From Pseudomonas sp. S09G 359 (GTDB lineage Bacteria > Pseudomonadota > Gammaproteobacteria > Pseudomonadales > Pseudomonadaceae): DNA of 64,000 bases. Positions 55,278 to 64,000 of the stretch are shown piece after piece (position 1 is the first letter of the stretch; each line of letters begins with the position of its first letter). A model generated the notes under the pieces. That model did not search any database. It was not told the DNA's origin and was given only the letters and a program-made list of their open reading frames with translations. The DNA is taken from positions 514,501 through 578,500 of the forward strand of contig NZ_CP025263.1 of the NCBI RefSeq assembly GCF_002843605.1. Direction: 5' to 3'. The position numbers and the translations under genes are program-made.

Positions 55278-56800
55278 TGGCGGCGTTGCACCTGCAGAAT
55301 CTGCGTAAACGCTTCGGCGCCACCCTGGCGCTGGAGGATGCGAGCCTTAAAGTCGAGCGCGGCAGCATCCACGGGCTGGTGGGCGAGAACGGCGCGGGCA
55401 AGTCGACGTTGATCAAGATCCTGGCCGGCCTGCACAAGGCGGATGCGGGGCAGGTGAGTATCGACGGTCAGGCGTATGCCTCGTTGTCGCCGCGCCAGGT
55501 GGATGGGCTGGGCGTGCAGTTCATCCATCAGGAGCGCCTGTTGCCAGCGAGTTTTACCGTGGGCGAGGCGCTGTTTTTCGGCCACGAGTTGCGGCGCGGC
55601 CCGTTCGTGGACCGGCGCCGGCAGCAGCGTGAAGCCGAGCGATTGCTGGCGGAATATTTTGACCTGCAACTGCCGGCCGGCGCCTTGGTGGGCGAGCTCA
55701 ACAGTGCCGAGCGCCAAGTGCTGCAAATCACCCGGGCGTTGATTCGCCAGCCGAAGATCCTGGTATTCGACGAGCCAAGCGTGGCGTTGGTCAAGCGTGA
55801 GGTCGACCAGTTGCTGCGCATCGTCAAGCGTTTGCGCGACCAGGGCTTGTCGATCTTGTACATCTCCCATTACCTGCAGGAAATCGACAGCCTGTGCGAT
55901 GAAGTCACGGTGCTGCGCAATGGTCGTGATGTGGCGGTGGTGCAGCCAAGGCATACCTCGAGTGCCGAGATTGCGCGGCTGATGGTGAACCGCGAGGTGC
56001 AGGAGATGTACCCCAAGGCAACGGTCGAGGTGGGCGAGCCGCTGCTGCAGGTGCGCGGGTTGAGCCTGGCGCGGCGCTATCGGCAGATCGACCTGCAGGT
56101 GCGGCGCGGCGAAATCCTCGGCCTGACCGGGCTGGTCGGCTCGGGGGCCAAGGAGTTGTTCAAGACACTGTTTGGCGTCGAGCGCGCCGACAGCGGCAGC
56201 GTGCATCTGGACGGGCGTTTGCTGCGCCTGCGCTCACCCGGGCAGGCGATTGCCGAGGGCATTGCGTTGGTGCCGGAGGAGCGGCGCAGCCAAGGGATTT
56301 CGCCGCTGCTGTCGGTGCTGGAAAACCTTACGCTGGCGGGGCTTGGGCGGTTCAGCCGCTGGGGTCTGCTGAGCCGGCGCAAGGAACGGCTGGAAACCAC
56401 CCGTTTGATTGACGAGCTGGCGATCAAGGCGCCGGGGCCGCACGCGTCGGTCAGCCAGTTGAGTGGCGGTAACCAGCAGAAAGTTGCGCTGGGCAAATGG
56501 CTCAGCCGCCGCTCGGCCGTGTACCTGCTGGATGAGCCCTGCGTGGGGGTGGATGTGGGGGCCAAGGTGGAGATTTATCGCTTGATCGGCCGCCTGGTGG
56601 AAGAGGGCGCGGCGGTGTTGGTGTTGTCCTCGGACTTGCCGGAGTTGCTGGGTATCAGCGATCGAATTGTGGTGCTGCATCGCGGCGAAATCGCCGGTGA
56701 GTTCCGCGCGGGCGAGGTCGACAGCGACCAGTTGCTGGCCTGTGCGACGGGGGCCGTGGCTGCGACGGCGCCGCTGGTTCGGGAGGTTGAACATGCTTGA
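55277..56800 (+). CDS. Sugar ABC transporter double ATPase (RbsA/MglA-type)
   Basis: 507 aa, two fused ATPase domains. Domain 1 has a good Walker A (GENGAGKSTLIKIL) and Walker B (ILVFDEPSVAL), but its signature motif is degenerate (LNSAERQVLQITRAL). Domain 2 has a degenerate Walker A (GLVGSGAKELFKTL) with an intact signature (LSGGNQQKVALGKWL) and YLLDEPCVGVDVGAK. This asymmetry is typical of the carbohydrate-uptake-2 family. It overlaps the neighbouring genes by 1 and 8 bases. Confidence 0.93.
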   Translation: MAALHLQNLRKRFGATLALEDASLKVERGSIHGLVGENGAGKSTLIKILAGLHKADAGQVSIDGQAYASLSPRQVDGLGVQFIHQERLLPASFTVGEALFFGHELRRGPFVDRRRQQREAERLLAEYFDLQLPAGALVGELNSAERQVLQITRALIRQPKILVFDEPSVALVKREVDQLLRIVKRLRDQGLSILYISHYLQEIDSLCDEVTVLRNGRDVAVVQPRHTSSAEIARLMVNREVQEMYPKATVEVGEPLLQVRGLSLARRYRQIDLQVRRGEILGLTGLVGSGAKELFKTLFGVERADSGSVHLDGRLLRLRSPGQAIAEGIALVPEERRSQGISPLLSVLENLTLAGLGRFSRWGLLSRRKERLETTRLIDELAIKAPGPHASVSQLSGGNQQKVALGKWLSRRSAVYLLDEPCVGVDVGAKVEIYRLIGRLVEEGAAVLVLSSDLPELLGISDRIVVLHRGEIAGEFRAGEVDSDQLLACATGAVAATAPLVREVEHA

Positions 56801-57743
56801 GGCGATATTGCGCCGGGGTTCGCTGGGCGTGTTCCTGGCGATCCTGTTGGGGTTTGCCGTGGCCGCGCCGAATTTTTTGTCGCTGGGTAACCTGGCCAAT
56901 GTGTTCAGCCAGTCGGCGATCCTCGGCGTGTTGGCCTTCGGGCTGACCTGCGTGATTATCGGCGGTGGTTCGAATGTGCTGGCGGGCGGGCTCGACTTGT
57001 CGCTGGCGGCCAACCTGGGGCTGTGTGCGGCGGTGTTCAGCCGTCTCAACAATGCCGGCCTGGACCTCTGGCTCACCCTGTTGCTGACCTTGGGCTGCGG
57101 CCTGGCGGTTGGTTTTCTGAATGGTTTGGCCGTGGTGGTGTTGCGCTTGCCGCCGTTGCTGGCGACCTTGGCGAGCATGAACGTGCTGGCCGGGCTGGAA
57201 CTGGTGCTGACGGAAAACACGGTGGTCTCCACTGACTCGCCGTTGCTCGATCTGCTCAGCGTTGGAACGTGGCTGGCGGTGCCGGCGCTGGCGTGGGTGT
57301 TGTTGCTGACGGCGGGGTTGCTGACCTTGTTGATCCAGCATTCGGCCTACGGGCTGCGTCTGCATGCCGTCGGTGAATATCCCCAGGCGGCCGAAGCGGC
57401 TGGCCTGCGCGTACCGGCCTACGTGTTGTCGAGTTATGCCCTGTCGGGCCTGTGCGCCGCGGTGGCTGCGCTGTGTTCGGCGGCGTTTTTCAGTGGCAGC
57501 ACCACGGGCTCCGGCGACATGTTGCTGTCGGTGGTGGCGATTGCCTTTCTGGGGGTGGTGTTTTCCCGGCGGTTGGTGGCGAGTATCCCCGGCACCTTGC
57601 TGGCGGCGCTGTTGATTGGCTTTCTGATCAATGGCTTTCAATTGCTCAATGTGTCGAACTTCTGGGTCAACGGCGTGCAAGGCGTGCTGATTTTGCTGGT
57701 GGTGGCCGCATCCAGTGCCTTGAGTCGAGGGGCGCCGTCATGA
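56793..57743 (+). CDS. Sugar ABC transporter permease 1 (RbsC-type)
   Basis: 316 aa with eight to ten membrane segments. GGGSNVLAGGLDLSLAANLG and HAVGEYPQAAEAAGLRVPAY (the EAA-like loop contacting the ATPase) are typical of the RbsC/XylH family. It pairs with the second permease; overlaps of 8 and 4 bases tie it to both neighbours. The start at 56793 (MLEAILRRG) gives a normal length. Confidence 0.9.
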   Translation: MLEAILRRGSLGVFLAILLGFAVAAPNFLSLGNLANVFSQSAILGVLAFGLTCVIIGGGSNVLAGGLDLSLAANLGLCAAVFSRLNNAGLDLWLTLLLTLGCGLAVGFLNGLAVVVLRLPPLLATLASMNVLAGLELVLTENTVVSTDSPLLDLLSVGTWLAVPALAWVLLLTAGLLTLLIQHSAYGLRLHAVGEYPQAAEAAGLRVPAYVLSSYALSGLCAAVAALCSAAFFSGSTTGSGDMLLSVVAIAFLGVVFSRRLVASIPGTLLAALLIGFLINGFQLLNVSNFWVNGVQGVLILLVVAASSALSRGAPS

Positions 57744-58666
57744 ACCTGCGTGTCGTGTTGCCGCTGACGTTGCCAGCGGTGTTCGTGTTTATTGTCGTGG
57801 TGTTCGCGGTGCAGGCGCCGGGGTTCTTGAGTGCCGGCAACTTGCAAAGCCTGCTGTTGAACAACTTCGTGTTACTGGCGATTGTCGCCATCGGCATGAC
57901 CTACGCCGTGGCCGCCGGTGGTATCGACCTGTCGGTCGGCACGGCGCTGGATTTCGCCAGTTTCAGTTTCGTGGTGTTGCTTAACGGCGGGCATGGCTGG
58001 GCGGTGGCCGTAACGGGCGCGCTGGGTGCCGGGCTGCTGGTGGGCTTGGTGAATGCCGGCTTGATTGCCGGGCTGCGGATCAGCCCGTTCCTGGCGACGC
58101 TGGGCACCTTGTTTATTGGCACCAGCGCCCAGCAATTGCTCTCGGACGGCGGCCAACCGATCTACCTGGCCGAGGGCCTGAAGCCCGAGTTTGTAGGCCT
58201 GACCCCCTTGCTGATCGTTTTAGCGCTGGCGCTGTTCTACGGTCTGGCCCTGGCGCGCGGGCGCCTGGGGCGTGAATTGCTCGCACAGGGCACTCAGCCG
58301 CTGTTGGCGTATTACTCGGGGTTGTCGGTGCGGCGCATCGTCACCGTCGTGGCCCTGGCTACCGCCTTGGCGTGCGCGGTGGCGGGGGTGCTGCTGAGTG
58401 CCACGGTCAGCGCCTATGTGCCGCTGTCCGGCAACGCGTTTTTGCTCAACGCGATTGGCGCGGTGTTTATCGGCACCACCCTGAGCCGGCAGGGCCGGGC
58501 GAACATTCCCGGGACCCTGCTGGGCGTGTTGTTTATCAACGTGATCGCTAACGGCCTGCTGCTGATTGGCTGGAATTTCTACTGGCAGCAGGTGGCGACC
58601 GGTGTGCTGATTTTTGTGGTGTTAGCGTTCAGCTTCGCCAGTCGACGCATGGTTGAGCGCACTTAA
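57740..58666 (+). CDS. Sugar ABC transporter permease 2 (RbsC-type)
   Basis: 308 aa, same family as the preceding permease but clearly divergent (AAGGIDLSVGTALDFASF; LLAYYSGLSVRRIVTVVALA). Two different permeases suggest a heterodimeric channel, as in LsrC/LsrD. The start at 57740 makes an ATGA overlap. It ends the operon; a hairpin and REP arm follow, then the convergent TonB-dependent receptor gene. Confidence 0.9.
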   Translation: MNLRVVLPLTLPAVFVFIVVVFAVQAPGFLSAGNLQSLLLNNFVLLAIVAIGMTYAVAAGGIDLSVGTALDFASFSFVVLLNGGHGWAVAVTGALGAGLLVGLVNAGLIAGLRISPFLATLGTLFIGTSAQQLLSDGGQPIYLAEGLKPEFVGLTPLLIVLALALFYGLALARGRLGRELLAQGTQPLLAYYSGLSVRRIVTVVALATALACAVAGVLLSATVSAYVPLSGNAFLLNAIGAVFIGTTLSRQGRANIPGTLLGVLFINVIANGLLLIGWNFYWQQVATGVLIFVVLAFSFASRRMVERT

Positions 58667-58671
58667 ATGTG

Positions 58672-58718
58672 TTTTGGGGCCGCTGCGCGGCCCAACGCGG
58701 GCAAGCCCGCTCGCCACG
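58672..58718. repeat. Hairpin plus single REP arm between convergent genes
   Basis: GGGGCCGCTGCGCGGCCC (58676-58693) forms a hairpin, followed by AACGCGGGCAAGCCCGCTCGCCAC. The same composite unit, with TGC/GCA changes in the stem, occurs at about 5274-5318. It may end both the permease and receptor transcripts. Confidence 0.65.
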
Positions 58719-58725
58719 GGTGTAC

Positions 58726-60813
58726 TCAGAATTGGTATTCGGCGCCGGCGCCGGCGTACCACGAGCGGCCTGGTGCGGCCTCGTAATAGCGGCCATTGCC
58801 GTCGCCGACGATGACCGAGCCTACGTACTGGCGGTCCAGCAGGTTGTCCAGGCGCAGGGTCTGGTGGAAAGTCCAGTGCTCCACCTTCTGCTCGAAGCGT
58901 GCACGCCAGTTGAACACGCTGTAACCCGGTGCGGCGTGTTGCCTGTTGGTGTCTTCGACGTAGACCTTGCTGCGGTACATGCCTTCGAGGGCAGTGCTGA
59001 CCCAGTCCCGGGGCTTCCAATTGAGCTCGGCGAACAAGGTGGTTTGCGGCACGCCGGGGAGGTAGTTGCCCTTGTCGACGGCGGTGCTGCCGCCGCTGAT
59101 GAAGTCGCTGTCATAGGTGGCTTGCAGGCGGGTGTAGGCGAGGTTGGTGCTCCAGTGTTCGGCCAGCTGGCTTTCGATGCCCAGTTCAAAGCCGCGGCGC
59201 AGGGTGCGGCCGGCGTTCTGGTAGGTAGTACGACCGCCGCTGGATTGCTGCACCACCAGTTCGTCTTCGGTGGTGATCTGGAACACGGCTGCGTTGACCC
59301 GGGTGTCCTCGCCGAGGCGAGCTTTCAGGCCGACTTCATACTGTTTGCTGACCGAGGGCTTGAGCGCAAAGTTGAAACCATTTGCCGTGCTGGAGTACGC
59401 CGATTCCGCCTGGGTCGGGGTTTCGAACCCCTTGCCCGCGCTGACATAGCCGTGCAGGTCGGGGGTGAAGGCGTACATCACGCTGACCGACGGGGTGTTC
59501 TTCTGGTAGGTCTTGCTGCCGCTGTCGTTGCCGTCGCTGAGGAAGTGATCGTCCACCTTCATTTCCATGGTGCTGTGGCGCAGGCCGGCTTGCAGGGTCC
59601 AGTCGCCCAGCAACCAGTTGGCTTGCACGAAGGGGTCGAGGCTGGTGGCGGTGTCGATTTCATCACGGCCGAGGGCGCCTTTGACGCCTTGCACGCCGTT
59701 CACGGTGTTGGAATAACCTTGGCGGTCATCCTGGCTGCGGTCGTAGTCGAGGCCGGCGATCAGCGTGAGGTCGCCGGGGGCGCTGCTGATGGGTTGCAGC
59801 CAGTGGGCGGAGCCGCCATAGAACTGGCGGTCGAAGGCCACTACGCCGCCACGTTTACCCGCAGGGATAGTGCCTGGAATCGACAGATACTGGATCACAC
59901 TGCGCCGCCCCGTGTAGCCATTCACCTGCAGCGTCGCATCGCCGAAATAACGCTCGTAATTCACGCCCAATTGCTGATGATCGATACTTTTGCGCGTGTT
60001 GTAGGTCAGCGCACTGCTGCTCACCGAGCGCGGGTCGGCCTTATAGCCCGCCCAGGTCTGCCCCAGCGGGTCCTGGGTGCCGTTCTGCTCCAGGCTGCTG
60101 TAGATCAGCGCGAGCTTGCTGTCGTCATCCGGCTGGAAGTTAAGCTTGGCGAAGGTCTGGTCGCGGCGCGCGCTGCTGTGGTCGCGGTAGCCGTTGGTGT
60201 CCATGCGCGAGGCGTCGAGCACAAATCCTGCACCATTCGCCGCGCCCTCGGCGGTGAGGTGGTTTTTGTTCAGGCCGTCGCTGCCCACCAGGGTTTCGGC
60301 GCCGATGCGCGGCGGGCCTTCGCCGTCGCGGGAAAACATCTGGATAACCCCGCCGGCGTTGCTGCCATACAGGGTGGCGGCCGGCCCGCGCAGCACTTCG
60401 ATGCGCTCGGCAGTGTCGAGGTTGAACGTGGCGGCCTGGCCCTGGCCGTCCGGGGTGCTGGCGGGGATGCCGTCGGCGATCAGCTTGATGCCTCGCACAC
60501 CGAACGCCGAGCGGGCACCGAAGCCGCGGGAGGAAATCTGCAGGTCCTGCGCATAGTTCTGGCGATTCTGCACCACCAGCCCGGGTACGCGGGACAGGGC
60601 TTCGGAGGCATTGATGCCCAACTGGCCGTCGCTGATCTGCTCGCGGCTGATGCCGTCTACCGAGTACGGCAGGTCGAACGTCGGGCTGGCGCTGCGCGAC
60701 CCAGTGACCACGCTGGGGTCGAGCACCAGCGGCGAATTGTCGCCCAGGGCGCTGTTGCACAGGCCGAGCATGCCGGCGATCAGAGTGAGGTAAGAGGGGA
60801 CAGCAATCTTCAT
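58726..60813 (-). CDS. TonB-dependent outer membrane receptor
   Basis: 695 aa. Signal peptide (MKIAVPSYLTLIAGMLGLCN), plug domain (LPYSVDGISREQISDGQLGI; PGLVVQNRQNYAQDLQISSR; GIKLIADGIPASTPDGQGQA; ERIEVLRGPAATLYGSNAGG) and a 22-strand-type barrel ending in an aromatic residue (GAGAEYQF). It imports a ligand across the outer membrane using TonB. The plug recalls the YncD-like group, but the ligand cannot be told. It is convergent with the sugar ABC operon, which hints at a shared substrate. Confidence 0.92.
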   Translation of the reverse strand: MKIAVPSYLTLIAGMLGLCNSALGDNSPLVLDPSVVTGSRSASPTFDLPYSVDGISREQISDGQLGINASEALSRVPGLVVQNRQNYAQDLQISSRGFGARSAFGVRGIKLIADGIPASTPDGQGQAATFNLDTAERIEVLRGPAATLYGSNAGGVIQMFSRDGEGPPRIGAETLVGSDGLNKNHLTAEGAANGAGFVLDASRMDTNGYRDHSSARRDQTFAKLNFQPDDDSKLALIYSSLEQNGTQDPLGQTWAGYKADPRSVSSSALTYNTRKSIDHQQLGVNYERYFGDATLQVNGYTGRRSVIQYLSIPGTIPAGKRGGVVAFDRQFYGGSAHWLQPISSAPGDLTLIAGLDYDRSQDDRQGYSNTVNGVQGVKGALGRDEIDTATSLDPFVQANWLLGDWTLQAGLRHSTMEMKVDDHFLSDGNDSGSKTYQKNTPSVSVMYAFTPDLHGYVSAGKGFETPTQAESAYSSTANGFNFALKPSVSKQYEVGLKARLGEDTRVNAAVFQITTEDELVVQQSSGGRTTYQNAGRTLRRGFELGIESQLAEHWSTNLAYTRLQATYDSDFISGGSTAVDKGNYLPGVPQTTLFAELNWKPRDWVSTALEGMYRSKVYVEDTNRQHAAPGYSVFNWRARFEQKVEHWTFHQTLRLDNLLDRQYVGSVIVGDGNGRYYEAAPGRSWYAGAGAEYQF

Positions 60814-60888
60814 CGGTTAACCCGGTCAGGTACGGCAAACGCGCGAGTCTAGCGATTCTGCCAGCGTTTAACGAATCCTCCGGCCGCT

Positions 60889-60919
60889 ACTTTAGGCCCG
60901 TACCACCCCACTTTAGGCC
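60889..60919. promoter_or_regulatory. 21-bp-spaced direct repeat upstream of the TonB receptor
   Basis: ACTTTAGGCC occurs at 60889-60898 and 60910-60919, two helical turns apart, about 76-106 bp upstream of the receptor start and 163-193 bp upstream of the carbamoyltransferase. Candidate activator or repressor site. A TATAAT at 60985-60990 is a plausible -10 box for the carbamoyltransferase gene, though no good -35 is visible. Confidence 0.45.
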
Positions 60920-61081
60920 TGATCCCACCGCCTGCCTCCACCTGGTTGCAGCTTGCCGCTAACAGCTTCCCCCAGCTTTTAAGCTATAATCCCGCCCTTT
61001 AGCTGTTTCCTGCCCAGGCGGGAAGCACACTTTTTTCAGGCGCGACCCGCCTGCATGCAGACTAAAAGAGGCTAGACCCCA

Positions 61082-62839
61082 GTGGCATTGACGATTCTTG
61101 GCCTGTCCGGCGCCCTTAGCCATGATCCTTCCGCAGCCTTGTATATCGACGGCAAGCTGATCGCGGCCGCCGAAGAAGAGCGCTTCGTACGCGACAAACA
61201 TGCAAAGAACCGCATGCCCTACGAGTCGGCGAAGTTCTGCCTGGAGCAGGCCGGCATCAAGCCTTCCGACGTTGATGTGGTGGCGATCCCATTCGCCCCG
61301 ATCAGCCTGTTCGGCGAGGCGCGCTGGCACTACGCCAAGCGTTACTGGTACGCCCCGGACCGCGCCCTCGACGCGATCCTGATGGGCAACCGTCGCTACA
61401 AGCGCTATCGCAACAAGATCGTCTGGTGCCTGGAGCAACTGGGCTTCGATCCGAAGAAAATCAAGATCGAACCGGTTGAACACCACCTGGCCCACGCTTC
61501 CAGCGCCTACCACTGTTCCGGCTTCCAGGAAAAAACCGCGATCCTCGGTATCGACGGTAAAGGTGAGTACGCGACCACGTTCTTCGGCTACGGCGAAAAC
61601 GGCAAGATCCACAAGATCAAGGAATTCTACGATCCGGATTCCTTGGGCGGCCTGTACGGCGCAATCACCGAGTTCCTCGGTTTCGAGATGCTCGACGGCG
61701 AGTTCAAGGTCATGGGCATGGCCCCGTATGGCGATGCCAGCAAGTACGATTTCTCGCGTCTGGCCTCGTTTGAAAACGGCGAGCTGGTGATCAACACCGA
61801 CTACGCCAACGTCATCGGCCTGCGTCGTTATAAAGAGAAGGGCAAGGGCTTCTACTTCTCGCCAAAACTGATCGAGTGGCTGGGCCCGAAACGCGAAGGC
61901 GACATCGCCGACGAGCCGTACATTCACTACGCGGCCAGCATGCAGGCGCTGTTCGAGAAGCTGGCCTTGCAGATGATCGACCACTACCTGGGCGACATCC
62001 TCAAGGACACCGGCAAGCTGGCCTTCGCTGGCGGCTGTGCGCTGAACGTCAAGCTGAACCAGAAAATTATTGCCCGTGACGACGTCAAAGAGCTGTTCGT
62101 GCAGCCCGCTTCCGGCGACGCCGGCACTGCGGTCGGTGCGGCGGCCTATGTGTCCCACGCCCGTGGTGTACCGGTGGAGAAGATGGAACACGTCTATCTC
62201 GGCCCGTCCTACAGCAACGAAGACGTGATTGCCGCGTGCGCCAAGCACGAGAGCAAGCCGAACTGGCGCAAGATCGAAAACATGCCCCAGCGCATTGCCA
62301 AGATCATGGTCGACGGCAACCCGGTGGCCTGGTTCCAGGGCCGCATGGAGTTTGGCCCGCGTGCGTTGGGCGGGCGTTCGATCATCGGTTGCCCAAGTGC
62401 TACCGGCGTGGCGGATCGCATCAACCACCAGATCAAGTTCCGCGAGCGCTGGAGGCCTTTCTGCCCGTCGATGCTCGACACCGTTGCGCCGCAGATGATC
62501 AAGGTCGATCACCCGGCGCCGTTCATGACCTTCACCTTTGAAGTGTCGGAAGAGTGGAAGACCCGCGTGCCGGAAGTGGTGCATGAAGACGGCACCTCAC
62601 GTGCCCAGGTGCTCAAGCGCGAATACAACCCGCGCTACTACGACATGATGAAAGAACTCGAAGTGCTGACCGGCAACGGCGTGTCCCTGAACACCTCGCT
62701 CAACCGTCGTGGCGAAGCGATGATCTGCTCGCCGACCGACGCGCTGAACATGTTCTTCGGCTCCGACCTGCAGTACCTGATCATGGAAGACATCCTGGTC
62801 GTCAAAGACGGCGTGGACCCTTATGACGCGCTCGGCTGA
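61082..62839 (+). CDS. wapO: LPS core carbamoyltransferase (NodU/CmcH family)
   Basis: 585 aa. NodU/TobZ-type: ILGLSGALSHDPSAALYIDG; the metal/ATP site EPVEHHLAHASSAYHCSGF; LGIDGKGEYATTF; and the C-terminal Sua5-like lobe with GRMEFGPRALGGRSIIGCPS. It should transfer a carbamoyl group from carbamoyl phosphate to a heptose of the LPS core, as P. aeruginosa PA5005 is thought to do. The start is GTG at 61082. It overlaps the next glycosyltransferase by 17 bases. Confidence 0.9.
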   Translation: MALTILGLSGALSHDPSAALYIDGKLIAAAEEERFVRDKHAKNRMPYESAKFCLEQAGIKPSDVDVVAIPFAPISLFGEARWHYAKRYWYAPDRALDAILMGNRRYKRYRNKIVWCLEQLGFDPKKIKIEPVEHHLAHASSAYHCSGFQEKTAILGIDGKGEYATTFFGYGENGKIHKIKEFYDPDSLGGLYGAITEFLGFEMLDGEFKVMGMAPYGDASKYDFSRLASFENGELVINTDYANVIGLRRYKEKGKGFYFSPKLIEWLGPKREGDIADEPYIHYAASMQALFEKLALQMIDHYLGDILKDTGKLAFAGGCALNVKLNQKIIARDDVKELFVQPASGDAGTAVGAAAYVSHARGVPVEKMEHVYLGPSYSNEDVIAACAKHESKPNWRKIENMPQRIAKIMVDGNPVAWFQGRMEFGPRALGGRSIIGCPSATGVADRINHQIKFRERWRPFCPSMLDTVAPQMIKVDHPAPFMTFTFEVSEEWKTRVPEVVHEDGTSRAQVLKREYNPRYYDMMKELEVLTGNGVSLNTSLNRRGEAMICSPTDALNMFFGSDLQYLIMEDILVVKDGVDPYDALG

Positions 62840-63953
62840 CCGCCACGTCCTGCAGTTCTGCCACGGCTATGACGGGCCGTTTCTGGATTGCGCGCGGCAG
62901 TACGCCAGTTTGTTCGCAGGCTCCGGCTACAAGGTGACCACGGTGTTCCTCACCGGGGTCGCCGACCCCGAGGTAGCAGCCGGTTGTGCCAGCGATGAAG
63001 TGTTGTTCATGGAATTCAGCTCCAAGGCCATCCGTGGCCTGAAGCTGGGTGCCATCCGTGAGCTGCGCAAGATCGCGGCGTCGCGCAATTTCAGTTTCTG
63101 CATTGCCCACCGTTTCAAGCCGATCTACATCGCGTTGTTGGCCACACGGCTGCCGGTGATTGGCGTGCATCACGCTTTTGGTGACTACCAGCGCCGCAGC
63201 CGCAAGCTGTTTGCCGGTATTTTCCGCAAGCGCCTGAGCCTGCTGGGTGTTTCCGAGGCCGTGCGTGACGACATGCGCCGCTGCCTGCCGGCCTGGCCGG
63301 CAGCCCGTATTCAGACCTTGTATAACCGCATCGATGTCGACGCCTTGCAGGCCATCCAGGTGCCGGTGGAAGAGGCGCGCGACGCCTTGGGCTTGTCGCC
63401 GGATGAATGGGTGGTCGGCAACGTCGGTCGCCTGCATCCGGACAAGGACCAGGCCACGCTGCTCAAGGGTTTTGCCCTGGCGCTGCCGCACTTGCCTGCG
63501 CAAAGCCGCCTGGCGATTCTCGGAAGCGGGCGCCTGGAGCAAGACCTCAAGGCGCTGGCGCGGGAACTGGGGATTGTCGGCAACGTGTTGTTCCTCGGCC
63601 AGGTGCCGGATGCACGCCGGTATTTCCGCGCATTCGATGTGTTTGCCCTGAGTTCCGATCACGAGCCGTTCGGCATGGTGCTGCTGGAAGCCATGGCGGC
63701 CGGCGTGCCCTTGCTGGCCACGGCCTGTGGCGGGGCGCGGGAAGTGGTCGAGGGCGTGGGGATTCTGTTCCCCTTCGGCGATGCCGAGCACCTCGCCCAG
63801 GGGCTGCGGCACCTGGCGGCGATGGACCCGAACCAGCAACGGCAGTGCGCCGAGATGATGCTGGAACGCCTGCGCACGCGGTTCTCGGACCAGGCGGTAC
63901 GCGATACCTTCTGGCAACTGCCGCACGTTATTGAACTGACCGCGGGGGCTTGA
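62823..63953 (+). CDS. wapH: LPS core glycosyltransferase family 4 (WapH-like, PA5004 position)
   Basis: 376 aa, GT-B. GNVGRLHPDKDQATLLKGFA is the nucleotide-sugar site, and SSDHEPFGMVLLEAMAAGVP has the E-x7-E motif. Its place between the carbamoyltransferase and mig-14 matches P. aeruginosa PA5004 (WapH, outer-core glucosyltransferase). The ATG at 62823 lies inside the end of the carbamoyltransferase gene. The stop overlaps the mig-14 start (TGATG). Confidence 0.87.
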   Translation: MTRSADRHVLQFCHGYDGPFLDCARQYASLFAGSGYKVTTVFLTGVADPEVAAGCASDEVLFMEFSSKAIRGLKLGAIRELRKIAASRNFSFCIAHRFKPIYIALLATRLPVIGVHHAFGDYQRRSRKLFAGIFRKRLSLLGVSEAVRDDMRRCLPAWPAARIQTLYNRIDVDALQAIQVPVEEARDALGLSPDEWVVGNVGRLHPDKDQATLLKGFALALPHLPAQSRLAILGSGRLEQDLKALARELGIVGNVLFLGQVPDARRYFRAFDVFALSSDHEPFGMVLLEAMAAGVPLLATACGGAREVVEGVGILFPFGDAEHLAQGLRHLAAMDPNQQRQCAEMMLERLRTRFSDQAVRDTFWQLPHVIELTAGA

Positions 63954-64000
63954 TGCTCAATCGATTTCAAGGCTGGCGCGAGCGCGGCTGGTCCGTCGTC
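63953..64000 (+). CDS. Mig-14-like protein (first 16 codons, cut by the window edge)
   Basis: Begins MLNRFQGWRERGWSVV and continues beyond the window. It is identified mainly by position after wapH, as in P. aeruginosa (mig-14, antimicrobial-peptide resistance), and by the N-terminal WRERGW. Confidence 0.55.
   Translation, partial: MLNRFQGWRERGWSVV

Overview
The window reads as chromosome of a fluorescent Pseudomonas (P. fluorescens group). The evidence is high GC, dense coding, many Pseudomonas-type REP/REPIN palindromes (GTGGGAG...CTCCCAC arms), and gene blocks in the P. aeruginosa PA5003-PA5018 order: waaF-waaC-waaG-waaP-kinases, carbamoyltransferase, glycosyltransferase, mig-14, and glnE/aceE/aceF/dipA/msrA. 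No rRNA, tRNA, CRISPR array or complete insertion sequence was seen. Layout: (1) 1-9642, minus strand: part of an aryl-polyene-type (APE/xanthomonadin-like) lipid pigment operon whose genes mostly overlap. In transcription order it has a ketoacyl-synthase-like chain-length factor, a PlsC-type acyltransferase, two acyl carrier proteins, a COG4648 membrane protein, an AMP-ligase fused to an ApeI-like dehydratase, a family 2 glycosyltransferase, an LpxL-like acyltransferase, a MIO aromatic amino acid ammonia-lyase, a thioesterase, a LolA-like carrier and an MMPL exporter that runs off the left edge. Together they should make the aromatic starter, activate it, extend it on the ACPs, attach it to a lipid and export it. 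(2) 9643-14363: a standalone ParA ATPase, a small DUF6124-like gene behind an elaborate structured leader, trxC, a higBA toxin-antitoxin pair with twin operators, and selO. (3) 14412-24127: an MscK-type mechanosensitive channel, a CvrA/NhaP2-type antiporter, a chemotaxis receptor, a second ZapB-like/ZapA-like pair and an acyl-CoA dehydrogenase. (4) 24128-30026: putA and putP, divergent, with GTTGCA-type PutA sites between them. (5) 30231-32974: a type VI vgrG and its DUF4123 adaptor with no effector behind them. (6) 32960-38799: a metY-like gene interrupted by an amber codon, then rlmJ, msrA and dipA. (7) 39115-46747: aceE-aceF on the minus strand and glnE on the plus strand, with two matching palindromes in between. 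(8) 46967-64000: the LPS core operon (two heptosyltransferases, a glucosyltransferase and four kinase-fold proteins), interrupted by a sugar-type ABC transporter and a TonB-dependent receptor (54297-60813), then resuming with the LPS carbamoyltransferase, a glycosyltransferase and the first codons of mig-14. Points that most deserve a second look are a REPIN translated in frame inside the lolA-like gene, the multi-hairpin leader at 11039-11218, the effector-less vgrG pair, the amber codon in metY, and the transporter module lodged in the LPS core locus.
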